From: Boesenbergia rotunda
Lineage: Eukaryota; Streptophyta; Magnoliopsida; Zingiberales; Zingiberaceae
NCBI GenBank assembly: GCA_024364735.1
Contig: JAGFNQ010010061.1
Location: 38,287 to 102,286 of the forward strand
DNA length: 64,000 bases
Direction of reading: 5' to 3'
Shown here: positions 23,991 through 35,926 of the stretch, piece after piece
Layout of the letters: every line of letters begins with the position of its first letter
Position numbering within the stretch: position 1 is the first letter of the stretch
Position numbers and translations under genes: made by a program
The notes under the pieces: generated by a model
The model's database searches: none
What the model was told of the DNA's origin: nothing
Seen by the model: the letters and a program-made list of their open reading frames with translations, nothing else

Positions 23991-26306
23991 TGTTAGTATT
24001 GTGAGAGAAGTGTCCTAAGGCAATCGCCTTATGATTGTAATCATTTATTTTAATAAATGAATATTTACTATTTGAGTATACATGCTTGTGTATTTGATTG
24101 AGATCTTGAACTCATTTACTGAATATCCGCAATACAATTCACAGCATGAAAGAATTTGTGATGAATTCACAACTAGTGATTATCTCTACATGTGCAATTG
24201 TGAAGTATTGAAATTGTCCCTAGTCGATGAATTGATAAATACGGACACTATCAATTCTGTTGAGACTAGCATGGGTTATTCTCTAATCAGCTGATTCTCA
24301 CTGGCTGGAGACATTGGGATATCAGGAGATAAACATGAATGCTAGTTAAGGGAACTAGTTCATTGGAGTGACTGGCTGTAAAACTTCATATGGTAATCTA
24401 CATATAAATATGTCAATGAAGTTCTTACTGCAGCTTAAGTGCGATGTTCCTTTGACTTGCGGTGTTCAAGTCATCTTGGTCATGGAGACTTATACTTTAA
24501 CATCTTAAGCAAACATCTCTAAGGAGGTGTGGACCTAGGATGGTTGGGTATAAGCCGAAGTGCCCGAAGATGTTTGAACAACCTACAAAGGATTCACCAC
24601 TCCTTGCGAGGAGATGTATACCCAAGGCCTATCGTCGGATTGTTACTCGAAGCCTCTGGCCAGAGCATCACATGTTCAGAGTATGAATCTCTCATAAACA
24701 TGAGAGTAACTAGAATCCGTAGGATGAGAAAAACATTGCTTGGGCTAGGTGTGACGTAGTCAGCCTAGTGGGGACTGACACACATAGACCATGTCCTGAA
24801 CCAAGTGGGTATAAGATGGTGAAGGGAATGGGGCATGACTCATTATAGCTGCTGAAGGGTTTCAGAATTATTTCTGAGGTCAACCGTTGATCTTTTGATT
24901 AATTGGGGGTCATGATGTACTACTAGGTGTCACTCATGATCGTTCTATAATTGGTTGATTATAGACGGCCAACATAAATCGAAAGCCTATTTAGTCACAC
25001 GCACTACGAGTAATCCGAGGGGTTTAAAACGAGTTGAAAATTGGATTTTCCGATCAAGAGAGATAAGTCGAATCTGAATTTTTCAGAGACGCATCGGAAG
25101 CATAAAATGGTTAAATCTTTTGAAGACTTATTGGACGAATTAAATAAGTTTAATTCATATGGTCTTGGCTTGGGTTTGGCCGGCCAAAGAGGGTCCCCAC
25201 CCTCTTTGTTTGGCCGGCCACATCAAAAGGGGAGAACCAAATTGTTTGGTTCAATTTATAAAATAAACCAAGTGTGGTTTGTTTTATAAAATTATGGATG
25301 ATATAAATTTTATAATAAACCAAGGTTTGATTTATTTTTCATGGAAATTAAAATGAGCCATGGATTGGTTTATTTTATTTTATAAAATCAATAATAGATT
25401 GATTTACCATGATAAAGAAATTTATATAAAGAAATTTATTTTTCATGGAAATTAAAATGAACCATGGATTGGTTTATTTTATTTTATAAAATCAATAATG
25501 GATTGATTTACCATGATAAAGAAATTTATATAAAGAAATTTCTTTCTATAAGAAAAAAAAAGGAGACATGGTTGCTTTTATCATAAATTAAATTATGATA
25601 AAAACTTGGCATGATGGAATAAATCATAGAAAAATTTATATGATAAATTTCTTATAAAAATTTATTCCATAAAAAGGAGACTTGGCGATTGAGAGACTAC
25701 TATATAAAGGAACCAAGGCAAGACTTGGAAATCAATCTAAGAGATCTAGAAATAAGCCCTCTCTCTCTCTCCTTCTCTCCCTCTCCCTCCTCTAGTGCCG
25801 CCGACCCTAAAAGGAGAACCCCTTTTGTCGTGAGCTTCAGCCACCACCAAGTAGCTGCCGAAGAAGAAGAAGAAGCGGGCGCAACTCCTTCCTTCCTCAC
25901 GGAATCTTGATTCCGTTCTTCGTTTGGTGGTTAGTCTTCCCATCTCTCTCTTGGTATTCTTGTCGTGCCTTTGGAGAATCTAATAGTTCTTGTCGGCACG
26001 AAACTCGTGACTTTGCGAAGTCATCCCGAAGAAAACTCGGCGTGGACGCGAATAGAGGCGGAGCTTCCGAGGGACGCTTACGGTTGGATCTCGTCCCTTT
26101 CTTCGAGTTACGTGAGGTAACAAGTAAAGTAGTTTACGTTTCTGTAAAATTTTAAATATATGATCATGTCTACACAACATAAGGTTGCATGCTTAGATGT
26201 GTGCTTAAATAATTTAAGAAATTATTTATGCTAAACCTTCCGCTGCACGCAATTAATTTTAAAATTACGAACCCGCATCCATGTCAACATGCACCCGGTC
26301 CCAACA
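23991..26306 (+). mobile_element. Copia solo LTR A, TSD GAGAC
   Basis: A 2,316 bp LTR starting TGTTAGTATTGTG and ending CCCAACA, flanked by GAGAC at 23986-23990 and 26307-26311. TATA box tatataaa at 25701-25708 gives plus orientation. It closely matches LTR B (41640-43928, reversed) and the 5' LTR C (59769-62087) over its length. Being solo, it arose by LTR-LTR recombination after insertion into the Sirevirus gag. It carries a private tandem duplication at about 25335-25545. Confidence 0.95.
25335..25545. repeat. 104 bp tandem duplication specific to LTR A
   Basis: Two copies of a unit containing ttttcatggaaattaaaatg, starting about 25337 and 25441. The corresponding place in LTRs B and C holds one copy. 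Confidence 0.8.
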
Positions 26307-28031
26307 GAGACGTGGTTCCAAATGGATTGGGACCATTGGACCGCATTGGAAGTTCCATTTGAAGCTCCAACGGACAAGAAGGGAAAATGCCTTCGACCTC
26401 GGTATTGGACCAATATCAAACAGAGGAAGCGAAGGCGGATAAGAAGGTAACTAGAATTATATTAAATTTATTATCTTCATATATTATGTCAAATGTAGGA
26501 GAATACAAGAATGCGTGTGAGCTATGGAAAAAGGTGATAGCTCTACATGAAAATTTGATACAAGGACAAGGAGAAGAGGAGCCCAAGAAAAAGGGGTCAT
26601 TGGTCCAAGAAAATGAGGAGAACCAATCGGAAGCTGACTCAAGTTCAACATCCAAAGAGAAGGAGAAAGTGGAATCGTCCACATCCTTGAGTGTGGAAGA
26701 AATCGAAGAAGTCTCCATGTCAAGGGTTGAGGGGGAAGAAAGACCATTCTCAATGTCGGAGCAAGAAGAAGTGACCACCTCCATCAAAGCAAAGTCAAAG
26801 GATCACATCACTTGCTTTAGATACAATAAGAAGGGACACTACAAGGACAAGTGTCCATTGGGTAAGGAAAAGGAGATAAACCCTAAACCCAAGTCAATTC
26901 CTTTAAATTCTAATATGGGGTGTAGGGATGGTGCGAAGAAGGAGAAAAAGCATATAAGGTGTTTCACATGTGGTGAGCTAGGACATTACCACACCAAATG
27001 CTCAAAAAAAAGAAGAATTAAAGAAATTGGAGCATTTGAGAAAATGGGAGAGGAAGGAGAAGAAGAAAAGCTCACATCAAGGGGGAGCTACAAGGGTAAG
27101 GGAGGTAATCCCTAAGTTTAGATGTAATATAAATTCCTCCATGCATGTTAGAAATAATGAAAATTATTTACCCATGCATAATTTTGGTTTTAGATATCAT
27201 GATAAAAATAGGGTTAATGTTGCATATCAAAATCATAGGGAATTCATGCATCATGATAAACCTAGAACCTTTAGACCTAAGGACCAAGGCATAAATCCCA
27301 AGAAGGGGAGACATATGCCTAGGAAGGTGGGTAGGTCTAGGAGTGTCCAAGGTGGGCATGTTGATTCTAGGTTTGAGAACCTAGAAAGGGAAAATCAAGC
27401 TTTGAGGGCAAAGCTTGATAAATTAGAGAAAACCCTAGATAGATTTACTATTGGATCTAAGGGTTTAAGTATGGTGTTGAGTAGTCAAAACCTCGACAAT
27501 GATAGATCGGCTCTAGGATACCGATCTAAGTTCTCCAATGCTATGGAGAAGTCATATGCAAGGGTGTCATATGACTATGGCAATGGAAAGACCAAGAATG
27601 GCAAGGGAAAGCCATTTAAAGGGAAAAAGAAGAACTTAACCAAGAACAAGGTGTCTAAGATTAAGAAGGTTAAGTTTGTAGGCCAAGGATCACCAGAGGT
27701 ACACCGATGTGGTCTTGTGTTTGTAGAAGAGTCACCTAAGGAGGTGGCTAAGGCTAAGAACTTGAGGGGGAGCTCTAGGAGCCAAGTTGGGATCCATGGT
27801 TTATGGATCTCGGGAGGATTTCTCTCGGAAGTCTAGATGGGTCATGGAGTATGCCAAAGGATGTGGAGACGGATTTGAGTCTCAATCCTAGGATTTGACA
27901 CATTGGATTTGAGTATCATGCATAAAATATGACATTGGGAGCAATATAACATGGAGGTTGATTTTTGATGTGCATATGTCATATAAACCAATGCTAGGGA
28001 TGCATTGTGGTTTGGTATGGGCAGAGACATC

Positions 28032-28443
28032 TGTTGGTGCAGAATGCACCCAAGTCAAACCTGTGTTTTGATAATGGCAACAGAGGTCAAAAGTTAAAAC
28101 TTACTTATTTTCTAACAAGTTACTCTAGTGTGCAGGAAAAGTCCTAGCGAAGGACTGCTAGGCACTGGCGAAGGAATGCCAGGGTAAAAAGCCCTAGCGA
28201 AGGACTGCTAGGCACTAGCGAAGGAATGCTAGGCACCGGGCGAAGGGCAGCTCGGCATCCAAGACCTGACAAAGGACCGTCAGGCAAAAGTCCAACCAGA
28301 GGAACGGTTGGCATCAGGTAAATTCTCCCGAGAGGAGTAGGTGAGGACGCGTTCCCCGTCGAGGGAACAGTAGGCGTCGGTTCGACCTAGGGTTCCATTT
28401 TGGAGACCCAAAGTCAGAACCAAGACAGCTAAGGCTGTATAAA
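28032..28443 (+). mobile_element. Sirevirus LTR (family 2), 5' fragment
   Basis: Starts TGTTGGTGCAGAATGC and parallels the complete LTR at 54496-55715: both share ttttgataatggcaa near the start and gtaggcgtcggttcgaccta, aaagtcagaaccaagacagc further in. It stops at 28443 where a CACTA-type terminus begins. The segment 28140-28250 holds repeats of agcgaaggactgctaggcac. Confidence 0.75.
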
Positions 28444-28468
28444 TACTACAAGAAAAAAGTTAAACAAC

Positions 28469-28740
28469 AACGCTTTTTCCGCGTTGTCGTTAATGCTTAA
28501 AAAGCGATGTTGATGAAGCCGTTGTAGAAAGTATATCTACGACAACGCTTTTTCCGCGTTGTGGTTTGGAGCAAAGACAACGCTTTTTTCGCGTTGTCTA
28601 TTGGTTTTTAAAAAGCGTTGTTATTGACGCTGTTGTTAAAAGTCGGGTATCAAAGACAACGCGGAAAAAGCGTTGTGGTTTGGCACAAAGACAACGCAAA
28701 AATCGTGTTGTGTATTGTTACTTAAAAAACGTTGTCTTTT
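28469..28740. repeat. CACTA subterminal repeats (ACAACGCTTTTT..GCGTTGT)
   Basis: At least five units with the inverted pattern acaacgctttttccgcgttgt or its variants, in both orientations, many followed by ggtttgg or tattg. Such subterminal repeats are transposase binding sites in CACTA elements. Confidence 0.8.
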
Positions 28741-28754
28741 TAATAGGCAGTGTT

Positions 28755-28880
28755 TTTCACAATTTATAATATTCACAATTTATAAACATTTTTATTCACA
28801 ATTGATAATATTCACAATTTACAATATTCACAATTTACAAGCATTTTTATTCACAATTGATAATATTCACAATTTACACT
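28755..28880. repeat. AT-rich short repeat (attcacaattta)
   Basis: About eight copies of attcacaatttaYaa and variants in two higher-order blocks, just inside the CACTA subterminal repeats. Confidence 0.7.
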
Positions 28881-29922
28881 GATAATAGTTTACAAAATTC
28901 ACTTATAATACAGTGCATTATTTACAAAAGTGTTTGTATTCCATATTAAATACAAAAAATATCTCAATTCACAAGTTCTATACAACTTCATCATTCACAA
29001 GTTGTTCTTTGGGGCTGCTTGTTAACTCGATCTGCTTTAACACTGTATAAAAATAATAAATTGGGATAAGAGATTATATACACACAAATAAGACTCCTTT
29101 GTTGGCGCGTCCTTTCTTCCACATAATAGCTCTGTTGATGTCTTTATCATCACATAATTCATTCGCCTACAACAAAGAAAAATCAAATGACAAATGTGAA
29201 ATAATTTTATGTGAATCATTTGGAATGGTTCTTAAAGGAAATATAGTTTACAAATACTTACAATTTCTTCAGCAAAGTTCTCCAAGTTCACTATGAATTC
29301 TAAAATCAGAAACTAAAACTTTCCTGATGCTATGGATTTTTTTCTTCTCTTTTCATTTCTTTTCAAGAAAAAGACCTACACTGTTCTTGTTTTTCTGATG
29401 CTAGATTATTTCAACTTCTATCTTTCTTTTCTGAAACAAAAAAGCTCAAGAGATTCAAGTTCCTTGACAATTTTAAAAACTAAGCCAACCTGATGATACA
29501 TACCTTCAGAGGCCATGTTTCAGAAGGTTCAGATACCTGATCACTCAAAGACATGGAAGTTTTGCTGAATCCTAACAAGAGAGGCTAGACTCTATCGACG
29601 GATGTGCTTTGGTATTAATCACCTATGTATCAGAACTTATGACAAGAATGATGGCTACATGAAAAACTTGCAAAGTGAATGTCTTCATTTGTCACAGTTT
29701 CTTCACCCATAGTAGTTTTGTTAAATTAAATATCAACGAACATGGTGAAATAATTGCGTTATTAATGATAAATGCCTCGCTTTATTGGCAAAATGTAAAC
29801 GACAAACAATGGCAAATTTCTCAACATCAGAATTGCATGATTCACTTGAAGCAAAATACTACTGCCACTAACCTTAAAAATGAAGTGACCAATCGACTTG
29901 TTAGTCAAATCCAAAACCTCCT

Positions 29923-30422
29923 TTACTGTTTCAGGCAAGAACCAGGTCCTACCGGAGGGGCACGTCCAGGTCCTGCTAATGGTGCAGCAGCAATCCCCCT
30001 CTGGTTGAGCAAACACCTGAACCGAGCCAATCTCCCTGTAACTTGTGTTGGATCACTTGCTAGTTTCTCAATAGGAGTCCACAGTCGTTCTTCACACAAT
30101 TCACCAGACAAAGTTCATTCCTTAGAGAATTTTGGGTGAACAAAATACCAAAATTTATTTCAACTCTTTACCTGCAGCAGCTGCAGCCCGTGGCCAAATG
30201 GTTTGCTCGATATCGGATGCATCGATATGTTCTCCCCACATGCACACCTCACCTCCTATAACTCATTTTTGTTGTTCAGGGATAATAATGTTTGTGAGGG
30301 GTTCATTCATGTAGAACCCCTCCCATGTAGCATCTAAGTGATCCAAATACCACTTGTCCTGGTTGCTGACGATGCATCTAAGTCCCATAGCGACGACCTT
30401 CTCTGCTACTCCATCGCCAAGC
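29923..30422 (-). pseudogene. Beta-hexosaminidase (GH20) fragment, last two exons
   Basis: Minus strand. Exon at 30422-30172 encodes CIVSNQDKWYLDHLDATWEG, FYMNEPLTNI and GGEVCMWGEHIDASDIEQTI. The final exon 30089-29923 continues ERLWTPIEKLASDPTQVTGR and ends VGPGSCLKQ plus stop, the usual C-terminus of plant beta-hexosaminidases. The intron between them keeps GT/AG borders and the split Glu codon. There is one in-frame TGA after EQQK, so it cannot encode the normal C-terminus. Earlier exons, including the catalytic Asp-Glu, were not found upstream. These enzymes remove terminal GlcNAc from N-glycans. The piece lies beside a CACTA terminus and looks like a captured gene fragment; a relic of a host gene cut by insertions is the alternative. 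Confidence 0.85.
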
Positions 30423-31200
30423 CTATAAACAGTTTAAAGAAATTACAATGTAGATCATACACCATTGCTAAAGTCGTCAGTCAAACTAGCTAGAAAAGCA
30501 AATTAACATTTTCTTTGAGAAAGTGAGAATTCATTTCATAATAGCTGAATTCTGCACTACCTTTTCTTGGAAGAGAATCTCTGAAGGTCACTAGAAATAT
30601 AGAATTATGAGCACGTTGAAACTAGAGTTATGAATGACTGCCCAACATTGTTAGACCTGTCATGCCATTCAAATATGAATGACACATTTCAATCTTACTA
30701 TAATGCTTTATATCGTGACAAATATTCATTTCGAAGTTAACAAATCAATTTTTCTTTCTGAAGACGGCAGATAAAACACTCCCGAACAGATAAACCCCAA
30801 TTCATAGACCTTGACAACAACTTCATACCACCATAGTCCTGCTAACTAACCTAGTTGACACCTTTATGCAACAAACGCAATTTTAAACAATGTTTAAGAT
30901 AGTTGCTTTAGTTACAAAAATAGGACAACTTGCAACTATTAGAGAATGTATGTCAATATATGAATACAAACATGGTAACAAAGATTGCGCGAGCATCAAT
31001 TTCCAATGAGGATTATATTGCAAGAATGAAAATTGATATTCAGAATGTGTTTGTCCTGCCTAGTATAAGTTACAGAGCAATTAAACTACCTTGTCATGTA
31101 TCCCTCATTTTAGTATCATTTAGAGATGTGTACCAGTTATGAACTACAGTGTCTTTTTTTTTTTAAGGAAAAGAAAAAATCTTATTCCTTTGTAAGAAAT

Positions 31201-31240
31201 CTATATTAGAAGGGGGACCAAACCTGACCTTCTAATATAG
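31201..31240 (-). other. Perfect 13 bp inverted repeat in LINE 3' UTR
   Basis: ctatattagaagg (31201-31213) and ccttctaatatag (31228-31240) form a 13 bp stem with a 14 nt loop, about 40 nt before the poly(A). In several LINE families a 3' hairpin is recognised by the reverse transcriptase; that role here is inference. Confidence 0.6.
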
Positions 31241-31373
31241 AGTTACAAGATTTTGTTTGAATTTGTTTGAATTAACAAGTATTCGGAAAAAAATAAAGGG
31301 AAAAGGTTGGCAATCAACTCCAAGTCCCCCATTTTAAGCCAAAAGCATTCTGCATGCCCGAAGATCAACTCTG

Positions 31374-31696
31374 TTATCTTCAAAGCAAACTCGTTTTAAA
31401 TCCAATTTAATTCCAGATTCTGCCAATTCAGAAATCCTTTGAAGTCTTAGCAAACCAGTTTAATAACCGTCAGCACACTAGGAGCAGATCCCTTTCTGCC
31501 AAAAGTTCGTAAGAGATTACTGAAATAAACTCTGAAACTTATCTTCAAAGCAAATTACCAATTAATTCCAGATTCTGCCAATTCAGAAATCCTTTGAAGT
31601 TTTAGCAAACCAGTTTAATAACCATCAGCACACTAGGAGCAGATCCCTTTCTGCCAAAAAATGTTCGAAAGAGATTACTGAAATAAACTCTGAAAC
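31374..31696. repeat. ~160 bp direct tandem duplication in LINE 3' UTR
   Basis: Copies 31374-31538 and 31539-31696 share ttccagattctgccaattca, agcacactaggagcagatcc and gagattactgaaataaactc with few differences. Confidence 0.85.
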
Positions 31697-31796
31697 TCCT
31701 ATAAAAACCTTTAGTTACTTAGGGCATTATAGAGAATAAAACCAGACATACTGCAGAAAACCAGAGCAACAGAATAGCCATTTAACTCTATCAATT

Positions 31797-34700
31797 CTAC
31801 CGAAATACTGGATTCCTTGCTAATCGAATATATGGCATGTTCATTATATCCATCCTGCAAATACCTTTCAGCATTTTGTCAATCTCCTCAGCGGATAACA
31901 CCTTTTCTGTAGAAGATGTAAATGCTTGATTAGCAAGGTAATCAGCAGCTGAATTAGCCTCTCTGAACACATGTGAAAGCCAAGTCTGCTGTTGACTCAA
32001 CAGATTTCTGATTTTTATGATCAGATTATGATATTTCCATGGGAAAGAAGAGGATTGAAGGAGATTCACCGCCACTAGAGAATCAGATTCTATCCAAATA
32101 GGAGAGTATCCATTAAGTAAACATAATGATAAACCCTTCAAAATAGCAGTTAGTTCAGCACATACATTTGACGCCACGCCAATTTGACCATATTTAGCTT
32201 GAATTACTTGACCGAGGTGATTTCTAATGATAACTCCATAAGAAGCAGGGCCAGGGTTACCTCTAGAGCACCCATCTGTATTAATTTTGTAAGCTCCAGC
32301 TTTTGGGAATCTCCAACGCACCAATGAAATCGATGTGATAACCCTGTTGTCAACCTGAATTCCCAATTTTTTTAACATCCTACTATAACCTTTCCACTAG
32401 ATACTCTTAATCACACCAGTCGACATGGCAAGTTGAATATGAGAATAAACCTTCCATATTATTTTTTTAACTGACAACTTGACACCCCGGTGCTTAGAAT
32501 CGTTTCTAGAGCACCATAAGAACCATAATATCAGTAAAGGGGTTACCTCTTTAATATGTCCATGTCTCGACCAGTCACTTCCTAATTTCCAATTATCAAG
32601 AATTTGATATCTATCTACGCCAAATATTTGAGCAAAATGAATCCAAACTTCTTTAGCCACCAATCCAGAGAAGAAGCAATGTTCCCAAGTTTCAATTTCT
32701 TCACAGCATTGACATTTTGAGGCTAGCTCCACTCCTCTTTTCTGTAAAATAATATCTAATGGTAATCTTTTGTTTAAGAAACGCCAAATGAAAATTGATA
32801 TGCTTGGATATAGAAACTTATTCCAACATGCTCTCCAGATGCCTTCCAGCTGTTGTCTGTCTCTGATTTGATTCCATGCCGTATTCAATGTAAATTTACC
32901 ATTCAAAGACGGTTTCCAAAGGATTGTATCCCGACAGTCCAGTTTGTTACCATTTGCTAAAGAATCTTCCTTCAGCTTAGGAGCCTCAACTGCCAGAATT
33001 TCTCTCACAATACTAGCTGGGACTGTATTATGCAATTTGGATAGATTCCAGCCTTGGGAGTTAGTAAATTCAGAGACTTTGTAATTTGGACTGCCCACCA
33101 CCGAACACATCTGATTTAAAGGTCCAGGATCCAACCAAGTATCATACCAAAAGTTTAATTCACCATTACCTAAGATCCATCCGATATTTTGTTCAGCTAA
33201 ATGTCTGACTTTTAACAATCGGCGCCAGCAAGGAGATGCCCTGTTATTAGCCGAGACCACAGCTGGAGGAGTTGAGAGACAATACATTTTCAATAGGAAG
33301 AAAGCCCATGGAGTATTCTGCTCACGGAATCTGAACCATAATTTCATCGCTGTGGCTGTGGCAATATCTGATAATCTTCTGATCCCTAAGCCCCCTTCCA
33401 ACTTTGGTTTGCAGATATTAGACCAGGCTACCCAATGGATTTTTCTTTTCGAGTTAGCCATACCCCAAAAGAAATTAGCAAATAGCATTTCTATCTGATG
33501 CTGAATTGACATAGGAGGAAGAAGAACCTGCAAAATATAGAATGGAATGGAGGTTAGGACACTTTGTATAAGTAACAATCTACCTCCATATGACAATCTT
33601 TGGATATTCCATCCCATTAGTCTTTTCCTAATTTTTTCTATTAAGAATTGAAAGAGGTTTGCTTTTCTATTCCCAGCTGCTATGGGAACTCCCAAGTAGA
33701 TAATAGGATGATGACCTTCTAAAAAACCAGTAATGGAAGAAATTGATTCCTTTCTGGCGGTTGAGATGCTCCTGGATGGAAAAAATAAACTTTTGCTAGC
33801 ATTAATCAATTGTCCTGAGCATATCTCATACTTCTCCAAGAAGTTTTTTATCCTCTTGACATTATTAATTGAGTCGTTCAGTAAAATCATGATGTCATCA
33901 GCATAAGCCAAGTGGGACAATTTAATATCACATCCTAAATTGAAATATAGCTGAGGAAATTTGCCATACAAATCATCTAATCCTCTAGAAAGAAATTCAG
34001 CGGCTATAATAAAAAGGAGTGGAGAAATAGGATCTCCCTGTCTTAAACCTCTCTTAGAGTGAAAAAAGCCTGATAGATGTCCGTTGATCTTAACAGAGAA
34101 CCAACAATCAGATATGCAACGTTTAATGAGACCAATAGTAGTAGCCGAAAATCCAAAGGCTTCCATGACTTTGAAAAGAAAAGACCATTGGATTCTATCA
34201 AATGCTTTAGCCATATCTAATTTCAAAATTATATTACCTCCTCTGACATGATAATTCAGCTTATGATTAACCTCTTGTGCCAGTAATATATTATCTGATA
34301 TCAATCTACCAGATACAAAACCACTCTGAGAGGGAGAGATAATCTTGTGCATAACTTTGCTTAATCTTGAGGCTAATAACTTGGAGATAATCTTATTTGA
34401 GACATTACATAAACTAATCGGCCTGAAATCCTTCCATTGTTGTGCATTGTCCAATTTTGGGATTAAAATTATTGTAGTGGCTGCCATTCCTTCGGCATAG
34501 GGCTGCCATGGAAAAAATCTAAAACCGCTTCAAGCAAGTCCTCTTTGATAATCTCCCAACAGGTTCTATAAAACTGAGTTGAAAATCCATCCGAACCTGC
34601 CGAGCTGTCTAAAGACATATCCCAAATAATATTTTTTATTTCCTCCATATTCGGAAGTGATGAGAGATTAACATTGTCACTTGCATTTATTAAAATTGGA

Positions 34701-35926
34701 ATATGATCAAAATTGACTTCATTGCAATTGTAAGACTCACCAGTTAGGATCTTCTCAAAATAGGCTGAACTGGATGCATGGATAAGGTCCAGTTTGTCCA
34801 AGCAAACCCCTTCTTCCCATATTCGAAATATCCTGTTAGCCATTCTTCTTTTTTTCACTAATCCATGGAAGAATTTGGTATTTCTTTCCCCTTCGGTCAT
34901 CCATTTTACTGCAGCCTTTTGTTTCCAGAATACTTCCTCCATGTGCAAGATATGGAACAGCTGCGCCTGTTTATGAGCTTTGTCTCTTTTATTAGACTCT
35001 GAAGGATCCTGGTCATATATTTTCTCTGCCACAGCAAAATTTTCTTCAGCTTTAATAATATTGTCATGTAGATTGCCAAAAACTTCCCAATTCCACCATT
35101 TTAAATGTACTTTCAGCCTTTTGAGTTTGCATTGCAATTTCTTGAGACCTTTTTCTACAGTCGGCAGTCTCCAATTTAAAGTAACTATTTGAAGAAAATT
35201 AGGATGACTGATCCACATATTTTGAAAACGAAAAGAAGCAGCAGGATTTGAAAATTTTGGAAAGGTAATAAGTAAAGGAGAATGATCTGAAGCTGCCGTG
35301 CTTAAGTGCTCAACACGCACTGAAAAATCCCCAATTTCCCAAGAAGGGGATATAAGAATTCTGTCTAACCGTTTCCAGATTTTATTGTTTGTCCATGTGA
35401 ATCTATCACCCATGAAACCTACATCTATTAGCCCAGCTAACATAATAAATTCATTAAAATCATTGACTGGACCAAGTTTAGATATAAAACCTTTTGAATG
35501 CTGACTAGAATTGGAGATAACATTAAAATCTCCACCTAATAGCCAGAACTCTGAGTCATTTGGTTTAATTTCTAATAATTTCTCCCAAAGAACAGCTCTC
35601 TCTGATTGTGTATATTTAGCATAAACCACGGTAATAAACATCTTTATAGGAAAAATGTGCGAGCTAATTTTCATATGTAGGAATTGCTCATGATCTAACA
35701 ATAATTCGCATTCAATATTAGAGTCATATAGGAAACAAATTTTTCCAGAACAATTAGCAATAGCATTATCAAATCGCAATCTCCTGGTAATAGAGACTAC
35801 TTCTAAGTTGATAAATGGCTCCAGAATACTCAAAAAATTCAAATGATGATTTTCTCTTAGAAAATAGGCTCTACGTATGGATGCTTCATTTCCAATTCCT
35901 CTAATATTCCAAATAATACCTGCCAT
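31797..35926 (-). pseudogene. LINE ORF2: endonuclease, reverse transcriptase, RNase H (two lesions)
   Basis: ATG at 35924-35926 (MAGIIWNIRG). The apurinic-type endonuclease domain has GGDFNVIS and SDHSPLL. It reads to about 34480, where one missing base after KEW shifts the frame; the RT then continues from 34487 (TTIILIPKLDNAQQWKDFRP) with the YADD active site at 33894-33905, then a CX2-type zinc region (CQCCEEIETWEHC). A TAG at 32397-32399 precedes an RNase H domain in the same frame (INTDGCSRGNPGPASYG, CAELTA, WIESDSLVAV, HVFREANSAADYLAN). Stop at 31797. The intact length would be about 1,377 residues. The two lesions suggest recent loss of activity. Confidence 0.85.

Larger units (their letters stand above)
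23899..28031 (+). pseudogene. Sirevirus gag, split by a solo LTR and decayed
   Basis: Begins ATG at 23899 (MDLEGLLGWDIR). It is interrupted at 23991-26306 by a solo LTR and resumes at 26312 in the same frame across the GAGAC target site. It has a stop where a Trp is expected (DDFDY*RMRLE), then frameshifts near 26388 and 27030. Visible parts: an acidic spacer, two zinc knuckles (26815-27015: first CFRYNKKGHYKDKC with Tyr for the second Cys, second CFTCGELGHYHTKC intact), and a coiled coil (ENLERENQALRAKLDKLEK, about 27380) that also occurs in the other two Sirevirus gags of this window. The frame ends at 27836; to 28031 only decayed sequence remains before another LTR begins. Confidence 0.75.
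28444..31140. mobile_element. CACTA-type transposon, one end plus captured gene fragment
   Basis: The left terminus TACTACAAGAAAAAAG matches the CACTA consensus CACTACAAGAAA except for the first base. It is followed by dense subterminal repeats (28469-28740). The interior holds a beta-hexosaminidase fragment (29923-30422) and AT-rich filler. No opposite terminus (ending CTTGTAGTG) was found before the LINE at about 31153, so the right boundary is arbitrary and the element is probably truncated. The stretches 28890-29920 and 30430-31140 contain no gene I can support. Confidence 0.6.
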
